Assembly (NCBI GenBank): GCA_027621335.1
Contig: JAQCAN010000161.1
Location: 1-6,023, forward strand
DNA length: 6,023 nt
Direction of reading: 5' to 3'
Source: Bacteroidota bacterium
Lineage (GTDB): Bacteria; Bacteroidota; Bacteroidia; Flavobacteriales_D; JABDKJ01
Numbering within the stretch: the first letter of the stretch is position 1; every line of letters begins with the position of its first letter. The notes under the pieces were generated by a model. The model was not told the DNA's origin and ran no database searches. It saw nothing but the letters and a program-made list of their open reading frames with translations. Positions 1 through 6,022 of the stretch are shown here, one piece after another. The position numbers were made by a program, and so were the translations under genes.

Positions 1-1
1 C

Positions 2-988
2 GGTGAGACCGTTGACAATGAAACGTTAGGGGGCGCTAGCACCCATTCCGAGATCTCAGGTGTCACAGACTATAAAGTCAAAGATGACCATGAGGCGCTT
101 TCGACCATCCGAGACCTGATTTCACGTATGGGAGACCAAGGACCCCGAGCAGGATTCAATCGGACAGTTCCCAGCTTGCCTAAGAATAAGGTCGAAAAGA
201 TTTTAGGCATTCTGCCCGCGGACCGTTCCAAACCTTATGACATGAAGGAGATCATCCGATGTTTGGTGGATGAGTCCAAGTTCACCGAGTATAAGGCAGG
301 GTACGGACAGACACTCATCACCGCATATGCTCGGATTGACGGGTGGTCAGTGGGGATTGTGGCCAACCAGAGGCAAATCATCAAGACCAAGACTGGGGAG
401 ATGCGCTTTGGAGGGGTCATCTACTCGGATTCTGCAGATAAAGCTTCTCGTTTCATCATGAACTGTAATCAGAAGAACATCCCGCTGGTCTTTCTCCAAG
501 ATGTGAGCGGTTTCATGGTGGGGTCCCGCTCGGAGCATGGGGGCATCATCAAGGATGGTGCGAAGATGGTCAACGCCATGGCCAACAGTGTGGTTCCAAA
601 ACTCACGATCATCCTCGGAAACTCATACGGAGCTGGCAATTATGCGATGTGTGGAAAGGCCTATGATCCTCGGCTCATCGTGGCTTGGCCCACAGCTGAG
701 TTAGCCGTGATGAGTGGATCCTCAGCGGCAAAGACCTTGCTTCAGATAGAGGTCTCCTCCATGAAAGCGCAAGGGAAGGAACTCACCGAAAAAGAAAAGC
801 AAGACCTGTTTGCCAAGATCAAGGACCGCTATGATGAACAGACGTCTCCTTATTACGCTGCTGCCCGTCTGTGGACGGATGCCATCATCGACCCAAGAGA
901 TACCAGAACCTGGGTCTCCATGGGTATTGCTATGGCCGATCACAGCCCATCGGAGCGCCCCTATAATGTAGGCGTCATCCAGACTTGA
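2..988 (+). CDS. Acyl-CoA carboxylase carboxyltransferase (beta) subunit, 5'-partial
   Basis: The reading frame is open from the left edge (first whole codon at 2) to a TGA at 986-988, giving 328 visible residues. The ATG at 128 is internal: the family motif LGGASTHSEISG is encoded upstream of it at 26-61. Family members are usually about 510-540 residues, so roughly 200 N-terminal residues are missing. The visible part is the end of the N-terminal and all of the C-terminal crotonase-like subdomain. Landmarks are FLQDVSGFMVG (about 491-523), HGGIIKDGAKMVNA (about 536-577), GNSYGAGNYAMCG (617-655, glycine-rich acyl-CoA/oxyanion loop) and a C-terminal AARLWTDAIIDPRDTR segment. These enzymes transfer the carboxyl group from carboxybiotin to an acyl-CoA such as propionyl-, methylcrotonyl- or geranyl-CoA in the cytoplasm. 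The visible sequence does not settle the substrate; methylcrotonyl- or propionyl-CoA-type is my inference. No biotin carboxylase or carrier gene lies in the window. Confidence 0.95.
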   Translation, partial: GETVDNETLGGASTHSEISGVTDYKVKDDHEALSTIRDLISRMGDQGPRAGFNRTVPSLPKNKVEKILGILPADRSKPYDMKEIIRCLVDESKFTEYKAGYGQTLITAYARIDGWSVGIVANQRQIIKTKTGEMRFGGVIYSDSADKASRFIMNCNQKNIPLVFLQDVSGFMVGSRSEHGGIIKDGAKMVNAMANSVVPKLTIILGNSYGAGNYAMCGKAYDPRLIVAWPTAELAVMSGSSAAKTLLQIEVSSMKAQGKELTEKEKQDLFAKIKDRYDEQTSPYYAAARLWTDAIIDPRDTRTWVSMGIAMADHSPSERPYNVGVIQT

Positions 989-1069
989 AAACCATCTTGC
1001 CTCCAAGGCTATCTTGCTTTTGTCGATTGACTACCTCTATCACTTATCTCATTGCCCTATTTTTGTCAC
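989..1069. other. Intergenic gap between carboxyltransferase and lipoprotein genes
   Basis: This gap of about 80 bp contains a weak hairpin (GCCT 999-1002, loop CCA, AGGC 1006-1009) followed by a short T-rich run at 1018-1021. It also holds a 7-bp direct repeat ATCTTGC at 994-1000 and 1011-1017. The hairpin has only 4 pairs, so a terminator call is not justified. TATTTTTG at 1058-1065 matches the Bacteroidota -7 consensus TAnnTTTG, but no TTTG -33 box sits at the usual 17-23 bp spacing. An in-frame TGA at 1028-1030 limits how far upstream the lipoprotein gene can start. Confidence 0.4.
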
Positions 1070-1591
1070 GTGAAATCTACTTACCACACCTTACGCTTTT
1101 TCTGGATACTCTTGCTGGGTTCAGCTTTGTTCCTGACTTCATGTGAAGATGCATGTGACACACCGGATGTGGATGCCATCAATGCCATCTATCTTCAATT
1201 CGACACCTCTGGTGACCCCGGGTCCTTTCAAATGGAAGAGCTCGACTCAGTTTACATGGTGCGTTTCCAGATAGCCGATTTCGATAGCTTCAATTTTCCT
1301 GTGGACACTTTCAATTTATTTGAGAATGAATTCTATGAAGACCCTTATAAAGTAAGATTGAGCAGGGATTTCCCAAGAGGACTGATTGAAGGACCTCCTT
1401 ACTACACGGATTTCATGTACCTCTTCCAGTCTTACGGACAAGATTTCAGGGTGCGCCTCCAAAGTATAGAGCTAGACGGGGGCTATACGGATGATTGCAC
1501 CTATGTGAATCGTGAGAAATCCTTCGTTCTCAATGATGACACCTTGGATCAAACTGGAAGTACGGAGTTCGTCCTTATGTCAAAGGACTGA
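1070..1591 (+). CDS. Small predicted outer-membrane lipoprotein, unknown function
   Basis: From GTG 1070 the product is 173 residues. It begins with a lipoprotein signal peptide: basic K2 and R9, hydrophobic stretch FFWILLLGSALFL, then lipobox LTSC with the lipidated Cys at residue 25. No in-frame ATG lies between the TGA at 1028-1030 and the lipobox, so the start must be GTG (1070) or TTG (1052). I prefer GTG because it gives a signal peptide of normal length; TTG would add six residues, including a Cys. No Shine-Dalgarno sequence is visible. The mature protein starts C-E-D-A-C-D, is acidic and contains only two further Cys (residue 29 and one in TDDC). It lacks obvious repeats or transmembrane segments and looks like a single beta-rich domain. 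Acidic residues right after the Cys resemble surface-export signals of Bacteroidota lipoproteins, so surface exposure is possible but unproven. I do not recognise the family. Its 3' end overlaps the convergent aminotransferase gene by 12 bp. Confidence 0.8.
   Translation: MKSTYHTLRFFWILLLGSALFLTSCEDACDTPDVDAINAIYLQFDTSGDPGSFQMEELDSVYMVRFQIADFDSFNFPVDTFNLFENEFYEDPYKVRLSRDFPRGLIEGPPYYTDFMYLFQSYGQDFRVRLQSIELDGGYTDDCTYVNREKSFVLNDDTLDQTGSTEFVLMSKD
1571..1588. terminator. Inverted repeat at convergent gene ends, possible bidirectional 3'-end hairpin
   Basis: GTCCTT (1571-1576) and AAGGAC (1583-1588) form a perfect 6-bp stem around a 6-nt loop. It lies where the two convergent genes end: the minus-strand stop codon occupies 1580-1582 partly inside the loop, and the plus-strand TGA follows at 1589-1591. 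Neither strand has a U-tract after the stem, so intrinsic termination would be weak. It might instead block 3' exonucleases, or be chance. Confidence 0.25.
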
Positions 1592-2434
1592 GACCTCTTC
1601 GTTCAAGTAGGTAGTGAGGCGCTGTGACATGGAGTTGTAATAGCGCTTCTGACGGTAGGAACTCACCCATTGGATGCCTTGAATGGCATTGGTGAGGAAA
1701 AGTTCATCGGCAACTAGGAGATTCTGGGGCCTCAAAGAAGTCTCATAGACCTTGATATCATGCCTGAGAGCTGTATTGATGACTTCCATCCTCATCGTTC
1801 CACCAAGGCATCCATCGGTCAAAGGAGGTGTGTAAAGCACCCCATTGCTCACAATGAACATATTCGAATTGGCGGACTCTATGATGATGTCACTATCGTT
1901 GGTCAAGAGGGCATTATCAAGGCCATGCTCCTTTGCATAGATGCTGGCCATGATGTAGATCTGGCAATTGATGGTCTTGTAACAGGATAAGGCATTCACC
2001 TGTTTCCTCATGCCAGTGAAGATATCCAAGACCAATCCCTTCTCATTCAACTTGAAGTAGTTATGTTCACTTGTATTGGCCTCGATGAGGTAGTCTATAC
2101 CCGCATCATCCTCAGGGCTGTAATAGCCTTTGCCCGTTCTAGAGACTGTGATGCGCACTCTTCCACCTTGTTTGATTTTGTTCTTCTCAATCAAAGTGAG
2201 AATCTCTTGTTCCAATAATTCAAATGAGAAATCGGGAAGCACCTTGATCTTCAAGGCCTCTAAGCCCAGTTTCAGTCGATTCAGATGATTGTCCAAGAAG
2301 CACGGTCGGCCATTGATGACCCGAACACTTTCGAAAAGTCCGTCACCATAGAGATACGCTCGATTACCCGCTGGGAGCACTCCATCAGGCCCAGAGACCA
2401 CCTTTCCATTATAGTTGAAGTAACAATCAGCCAT
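1580..2434 (-). CDS. Class IV (fold-type IV) PLP enzyme, aminodeoxychorismate lyase / branched-chain aminotransferase-like
   Basis: The 284-residue product has the normal length for aminotransferase class IV. Visible landmarks are YGDGLFESVRV (29-39), HLNRL (50-54, with the PLP-phosphate-binding Arg53), the presumed Schiff-base Lys153 in CYKTINCQ, Glu186 in IIESANSNMF (expected to contact the pyridine nitrogen), TPPLTDGCLGGTMR (202-215) and a late DELFLTNAIQGIQWV (243-257). The TDGCLGGTMR and ELFLTNA segments resemble PabC-type 4-amino-4-deoxychorismate lyase, which releases pyruvate to form 4-aminobenzoate for folate. Branched-chain or D-amino-acid transaminases share the fold, so substrate is uncertain. 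The ATG at 2434 is supported by an upstream AAGGTG and overlaps the phosphatase gene by 8 bp, which suggests translational coupling. It is the last gene of the minus-strand cluster. No pabA/pabB partner is present in the window. Confidence 0.9.
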   Translation of the reverse strand: MADCYFNYNGKVVSGPDGVLPAGNRAYLYGDGLFESVRVINGRPCFLDNHLNRLKLGLEALKIKVLPDFSFELLEQEILTLIEKNKIKQGGRVRITVSRTGKGYYSPEDDAGIDYLIEANTSEHNYFKLNEKGLVLDIFTGMRKQVNALSCYKTINCQIYIMASIYAKEHGLDNALLTNDSDIIIESANSNMFIVSNGVLYTPPLTDGCLGGTMRMEVINTALRHDIKVYETSLRPQNLLVADELFLTNAIQGIQWVSSYRQKRYYNSMSQRLTTYLNEEVSVL

Positions 2435-2915
2435 TGAGCACCTTATGCTTTATGAGGGACAAAGAGCTATTGGCCTCTACCAATATACCTTGCACCCCGA
2501 CCTTGTTGCCAGCAAAGATATCCCTTTCCCTATCGCCTATCATGAACGAGGCTTCGGGATCTATGTTGTGCTTATAGATTGCTCTTTCAAGGAGCAGACT
2601 ATCCGGTTTTCTAGTGATGGATCGACTCACATCGTCATGATGAGGGCTGAAAAAGACATCGGTGATCTCCACTCCGTTCTGGTCGAATACCTCTAACATA
2701 TTGGTCGTCAGCTCCTTATAATCATCCAAGGTGTATAACCCCTTGGCAATGCCTCCTTGGTTGGTGATGATGATGAGCAGATAACCGGCCGACTGGAACT
2801 CTTTCAGGGTCTCTACCAAGTCAGGGTTGAACTCGAATTCCCTCCAGTTGTAGGTGTAATCTCCTGGGTCCCGATTGATGACCCCATCACGGTCAAGAAA
2901 GACGGCTTTATTCAT
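2427..2915 (-). CDS. HAD-IIIA phosphatase, GmhB-like (heptose bisphosphate / histidinol phosphatase family)
   Basis: The 162-residue cytoplasmic protein shows all HAD catalytic motifs. Motif I is FLDRDGVIN with nucleophile Asp8 and acid/base Asp10, motif II is Thr51 in IITNQGG, motif III is Lys103 in RKP, and motif IV is MIGDRERD with Asp128 and Asp132. Length, DRDGVIN and the RKP motif match D-glycero-D-manno-heptose-1,7-bisphosphate 7-phosphatase (GmhB) and the related histidinol-phosphatase domain, which dephosphorylate sugar or amino-alcohol phosphates. Known GmhB proteins carry a CxH...CxC zinc site. Here the matching positions read S90-P-H92 and S99-I-T101: only the His is kept and the intervening loop is short. 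Substrate is therefore uncertain; a heptose bisphosphate for lipopolysaccharide synthesis is one option. The ATG at 2915 overlaps the rhomboid stop codon as ATGA (4 bp) and the stop overlaps the next gene by 8 bp, so this is the middle gene of a coupled operon. Confidence 0.9.
   Translation of the reverse strand: MNKAVFLDRDGVINRDPGDYTYNWREFEFNPDLVETLKEFQSAGYLLIIITNQGGIAKGLYTLDDYKELTTNMLEVFDQNGVEITDVFFSPHHDDVSRSITRKPDSLLLERAIYKHNIDPEASFMIGDRERDIFAGNKVGVQGILVEANSSLSLIKHKVLNG
2439..2444 (-). promoter_or_regulatory. Shine-Dalgarno-like site for the class IV aminotransferase
   Basis: Read on the minus strand, AAGGTG lies 4 nt upstream of the ATG at 2434-2432, inside the 3' end of the phosphatase gene. 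It is one mismatch from AAGGAG and is the only convincing Shine-Dalgarno-like sequence before a start in this window. It supports the chosen start and possible independent initiation despite the 8-bp overlap. Confidence 0.4.
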
Positions 2916-3544
2916 GCAATGAAAGATTGGAAATAAAAGAGAACCTGCTCAATAAATCTGGAAAGCTGCCCAGGCAGAAGGACCAGGACGAAGACCACTC
3001 CGAAAATGGCTCCCCAGAAGTGGGCGTCATGAGCAATAAGTGTACCTCCCCGTTTTGACATATAGCTTTCATACCAAAGGTAAAGCACTCCGACCAAAAA
3101 GGCGGGGATACCTATTGGGATGAAGAACAGATAGAGGGGTTCAGTGGGATAGAAGAGGATAAAGGCGAACATCACGGAAGCCACTGCACCTGAGGCTCCG
3201 ACCGAGTTATAATTCGGATTATCTTGATGTTTCTTATACGAGGAGGCACTTGAAACGATGATGCCCCCCAAATAGAGAATAACAAAATACAAAGGTGCCA
3301 AGTCCTTGAAGAAACCAGCGAATGTATTCTCCACGATTGTTCCGAACATATAAAAAACCCACATGTTGATGGCCAGATGCATGAATCCACTATGAATGAA
3401 GGCATGGGATATCCAGCGATACCATTGCTTGTCATGCTTGATGGCATAGGCATTGAACAGTAACCTGGCTTTAATGGCCTGATTCTGCTCGGCAAGAAAG
3501 GAAAGCCCTACAGTGATGATGAGGATGATAAGGGTCAATGACAT
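2912..3544 (-). CDS. Rhomboid family intramembrane serine protease
   Basis: The 210-residue, very hydrophobic protein has about six membrane segments (roughly 2-19, 57-78, 84-101, 117-133, 137-158 and 174-192), the basic bacterial rhomboid core. HAFIHSGFMHLAINM (47-61) supplies the conserved His56 and Asn60 of the oxyanion region. GASG (116-119) carries the nucleophile Ser118 (codon 3193-3191), and AHFWGAIFG (174-182) carries catalytic His175 (codon 3022-3020). The Ser-His dyad is intact, so an active inner-membrane protease cutting transmembrane helices is expected; its substrate is unknown. The protein lacks an N-terminal cytosolic domain such as that of E. coli GlpG. The gene follows the secreted T9SS protein by 24 bp and ends in a 4-bp ATGA overlap with the phosphatase gene. 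The ATG at 3544 is the natural start, immediately before the first membrane helix. No clear ribosome binding site is seen. Confidence 0.95.
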   Translation of the reverse strand: MSLTLIILIITVGLSFLAEQNQAIKARLLFNAYAIKHDKQWYRWISHAFIHSGFMHLAINMWVFYMFGTIVENTFAGFFKDLAPLYFVILYLGGIIVSSASSYKKHQDNPNYNSVGASGAVASVMFAFILFYPTEPLYLFFIPIGIPAFLVGVLYLWYESYMSKRGGTLIAHDAHFWGAIFGVVFVLVLLPGQLSRFIEQVLFYFQSFIA

Positions 3545-3568
3545 GGCTGTAAATGTAGCCTCATTCCC

Positions 3569-6022
3569 TTATCTGAAAACAGAGATGCTTCCCGTGAAAC
3601 GATGTGTGACCCCATTGCTGTCCAAGACTTGGACCCAGTAGGGATACTCTCCATCCGCTACGGCATAACCTGAGATATCGGCTCCTGACCAGCGCGACCC
3701 AGGATCTTCTGTGAAAAAGACCTCCCTGCCCCAACGGTCATAAATGTGCCACTCGAATCGCTCAATACAATTACCGAGCACCTTAATCTGATCATTCACA
3801 TCATCTCCATCAGGGGTGAAAGCATTCGGCATGAAGAGTGTGAAGGGGCAGGCCCCGACTGAGATCAACACCGTGGTCCGGTCCTCGCATCCTAGCTCAG
3901 TTCGGGCTATAAGTACGACCTCGTACTCTCCCTTATCCTGAAAAGTATGGATGGCAGTCTGGCTAAGGCTTACAGCACCTTGCTGAAATATCCATTCCTG
4001 ATATTGAGAATTGAAGGTCTCATTATCGAAGGTCACAGTCAATGGTGCGTCTCCTAAAACAGGATTGGCCGATGCAATGGCTGTAATGTCTTGAACCACT
4101 ACTTGGAAAAATGCAGTATCCGTGCCGCAAGAAGCCTCCGCTAAGACATAATAGCTCCCAGGGCTATCGATTCGGATGGCATTCGCAATTTCCCCAGTAG
4201 ACCATTGGAACGAGCCAGTGCCAACAACCTCTACTCGTGCATCCTCTCCATTACATATGGCGAATGCCGGGCCATCAATCAGGTTCGCAAGTGGCACCTC
4301 ATCTTGCAGGACCATAATGGTAGTCTCATTCTCTCCGCAGCTATTAATGGCCGTCAAGGTGTAGGATCCTGGACTATCCACAGTCAGATCGGCTTCTGAA
4401 GCCACCCCGTTCCAAAGATAGTTGTCCCCGCCTGAAGCTGATAAGAGAGTGCTTTCACCAGGGCACAGTTCTAGATCATTGGCTTCAATTTCTGCTACTG
4501 GGAGGAATCCGCCAAAATCCACTTGGACCTGAGCAGAAGCATCGCCACATGACGTGCTTGCCACGACAGAATACGTACCGGGACCATCGATCGTAATGGC
4601 CGGGGTCGTTTCATTCGTATTCCAAAGGACATCACCTATGCCAGAGGCAGTAAGTTCTAAATCAGCTCCTTCACAGATCGACAGAGGCCCCGCAGGCAAG
4701 ATCTCCACCTCAGGGTAAGGTATGACAATGACCTCTGTACTATCCTGTGCTATAGCGCATTCATTCTGAATGGTCGCAATATACCAGCCCGCTGCCGAGG
4801 TCAAGATCGCATTGGCTTGTTCTAATGTACTCCACATGATGAGTCCACCTGTCCCAATAGCTTCTAACAAGATCATCTCTCCTTCACAGATCTCCTCGGC
4901 TATCGGATTGAGAACATTCACGCTTGGCGGAGCAATGAGACCTAGTTCGATGCTCTCAGTAAAGGTTCCACAGCTATTGGTCACAGAGACGCTGTAGGTT
5001 CCGGGTTCGTCCACTGTGATGCTAGGAGCGACCACATTGGTGGACCATGAAAATAGCCCTGAGCCCTGGGCACTCAATGTGACGGACTGACCTTCACAAA
5101 TGGATGATACACCTCCAGCGTCAATACCAATGAGGGCCTGTGTCAGATTAAGCACTGTGACTTCATCAGTGATGAGTCCATTGCAGCCTTGAGCGCTCAA
5201 TGTAAGGGTGATCTCTTGGGCTTCATTTGCCGCAGGGATATAGGTAGTATTTGCACTATTCTCATCACTGAAGGTTCCCGCTCCTCCGCTCCATTCCAGA
5301 TCAGTGTAGCCTTCACCCACCTGAGCATTCAACATGATATTCTGTCCAGGGCAGAGGACTTCATCAGAGCCTGCAGAGAATGGGGATTGCTCTACCGGAG
5401 CATTACAGCCTTCATTCACATAAGTTGGGTCGCCATCCCATGTGAAGTCCACCCTTGCCCCGTCAGCCGCTACATTCAGGCCATTCTGATCTACAAGCAA
5501 TGAGCGGTTATAGGTCACTATGTCCTCACAATCTTGTCCAAAATCCACCTCCAATGTCCTCAAGTTGTTGCCCCCATTATTGTAATTGGCAAAATGACCT
5601 GTATAGTTCCCTGAACATTGGAAGATGATGATCAGAGTATCGGAAAGGCCTGCAAAAGAATTAGAGGCCACGCACATATCGGTACTGGTGACCATGAGCA
5701 CGGTGCTTCCAGCGGGAAGTATATTGTTCACAGGCTCTTCCAGCCAGCCGCAGTTCTCTATACTGGCGTTCAATTCAGCCACTGTAGCTGCGGTACCCGC
5801 ATTCTGGCAAACACCCCACCAATTGTTCCCGCCATTGGGCCAGTCGCAGACCATGTCATCTGTATTCAGGTCATCAGGACCAATGACCATACGGAACATC
5901 TCATTCTTGCCTTCACACTGACATGCTGGGTCAGAGGCGCTGTTGCAGCTTGAAGCGAAGGCACAGGCATCCACAAGAATGCTCTCAATCTCGAAACAGC
6001 TATCAGGGGTCTGAGCACCAAG
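3569..6022 (-). CDS. Secreted multi-domain T9SS cargo with Ig-like repeats, PKD domain and type B sorting domain, 5'-partial
   Basis: The frame is open to the right edge. A GTG at 5974 is not the start, because 16 in-frame codons before it encode LGAQTPDSCFEIESIL, which fits the end of a signal peptide (LGAQ) and a conserved N-terminus; probably only about 15-25 residues are missing. Numbering from the GTG codon, the 801 residues comprise several parts. Residues 1-198 are a Cys-, Asn- and Trp-rich N-terminal domain with LPAGSTVLMVTS and FQCSGNYTGHFAN, possibly lamin-tail-like. Residues 203-277 are an Ig-like unit with GAGTFSDENSANTTYIP, and 291-627 hold five Ig-like repeats. Residues about 629-707 form a degenerate PKD domain (EWIFQQG, HTFQDKGEYEVVL). 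Residues 709-801 form the CHU_C/gliding-motility sorting domain (PNAFTPDGDDVND, IYDRWGREVF, DGEYPYWV). Export through the Sec pathway and then the T9SS to the cell surface or medium is expected. No catalytic motif is visible, so an adhesive or structural role is likely. It stops 24 bp before the rhomboid gene. Confidence 0.9.
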   Translation of the reverse strand, partial: LGAQTPDSCFEIESILVDACAFASSCNSASDPACQCEGKNEMFRMVIGPDDLNTDDMVCDWPNGGNNWWGVCQNAGTAATVAELNASIENCGWLEEPVNNILPAGSTVLMVTSTDMCVASNSFAGLSDTLIIIFQCSGNYTGHFANYNNGGNNLRTLEVDFGQDCEDIVTYNRSLLVDQNGLNVAADGARVDFTWDGDPTYVNEGCNAPVEQSPFSAGSDEVLCPGQNIMLNAQVGEGYTDLEWSGGAGTFSDENSANTTYIPAANEAQEITLTLSAQGCNGLITDEVTVLNLTQALIGIDAGGVSSICEGQSVTLSAQGSGLFSWSTNVVAPSITVDEPGTYSVSVTNSCGTFTESIELGLIAPPSVNVLNPIAEEICEGEMILLEAIGTGGLIMWSTLEQANAILTSAAGWYIATIQNECAIAQDSTEVIVIPYPEVEILPAGPLSICEGADLELTASGIGDVLWNTNETTPAITIDGPGTYSVVASTSCGDASAQVQVDFGGFLPVAEIEANDLELCPGESTLLSASGGDNYLWNGVASEADLTVDSPGSYTLTAINSCGENETTIMVLQDEVPLANLIDGPAFAICNGEDARVEVVGTGSFQWSTGEIANAIRIDSPGSYYVLAEASCGTDTAFFQVVVQDITAIASANPVLGDAPLTVTFDNETFNSQYQEWIFQQGAVSLSQTAIHTFQDKGEYEVVLIARTELGCEDRTTVLISVGACPFTLFMPNAFTPDGDDVNDQIKVLGNCIERFEWHIYDRWGREVFFTEDPGSRWSGADISGYAVADGEYPYWVQVLDSNGVTHRFTGSISVFR
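3572..3850 (-). other. T9SS type B (CHU_C / gliding_CTERM) C-terminal sorting domain
   Basis: The last 93 residues of the large secreted protein carry PNAFTPDGDDVND (716-728), IYDRWGREVF (744-753), W-SG, DGEYPYWV and a final GSISVFR. This is the typical order of the type B sorting domain. In this family the domain directs proteins through the type IX system. Such cargo needs SprA/SprE/GldKLMN-type machinery, none of which is in the window. Confidence 0.92.
4094..5104 (-). repeat. Five tandem ~70-residue Ig-like repeats within the T9SS cargo gene
   Basis: Five units of about 210 bp lie head to tail. Each has a first Cys in a C-x-G motif (residues 293, 363, 434, 504, 574), a Trp 17-18 residues later (310, 381, 451, 521, 591), a D-x-PG-[TS]-Y turn and a second Cys in SCG (335, 406, 476, 546, 616). 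The period is 70 or 71 residues throughout and the Cys-Cys spacing 42 or 43, suggesting one disulfide per domain. Unit 2 is the most divergent, with AGWY in place of PG[TS]Y and NECA in place of SCG. The DNA copies are well diverged, so the repeat is visible mainly in protein. A sixth, different Ig-like unit (5144-5368) precedes them. Confidence 0.85.
5381..6022 (-). other. N-terminal domain of the T9SS cargo (lamin-tail-like, cysteine-rich)
   Basis: This region encodes the visible N-terminus, from LGAQTPDSCFEIESIL through about residue 198. CFEIESILVDAC followed by NEMFRMVIGP and later PAGSTVLMVTS matches a recurring N-terminal module I recall from Bacteroidota T9SS proteins. The PAGS-VL-VTS step resembles lamin-tail domains, which are beta-sandwich folds. 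At least ten Cys are present, so several disulfides are likely after export. The lamin-tail assignment is from memory of motifs and is tentative. Confidence 0.5.

Noticed and set aside
128..130. ATG at 128 as the start of the carboxyltransferase gene
   Set aside because: Conserved family sequence (LGGASTHSEISG and following) is encoded in frame upstream at 26-127, so the gene is cut by the window edge.
999..1021. Terminator after the carboxyltransferase gene
   Set aside because: The GCCT/AGGC stem has only four pairs with a 3-nt loop, and the T-run is nine bases away and interrupted.
1058..1065. TATTTTTG as a promoter -7 box for the lipoprotein gene
   Set aside because: It matches TAnnTTTG exactly, but no TTTG lies 17-23 bp upstream (nearest TTG ends at 1029, 28 bp away), and transcription would start at about the GTG itself. 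One 5-base specified match in T-rich DNA is weak evidence, so it is noted but not called.
3172..3495. Open frames antisense to or overlapping the rhomboid, phosphatase, aminotransferase and secreted-protein genes
   Set aside because: They lie wholly inside genes with strong family motifs, have no recognisable motifs or start signals, and have the composition expected of out-of-frame translation.
3545..3560. GGCT...AGCC inverted repeat in the 24-bp gap before the rhomboid start, and TACATTTA on the minus strand as a possible -7 box
   Set aside because: The stem is 4 bp on the minus-strand RNA. TACATTTA lacks the final G of TAnnTTTG and has no TTTG partner. Neither supports a separate promoter or attenuator.
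5972..5974. GTG at 5974 as the start of the large secreted protein
   Set aside because: Sixteen further in-frame codons reach the window edge and encode a signal-peptide end plus the conserved CFEIESIL segment; starting at 5974 would leave a secreted protein with no signal peptide.
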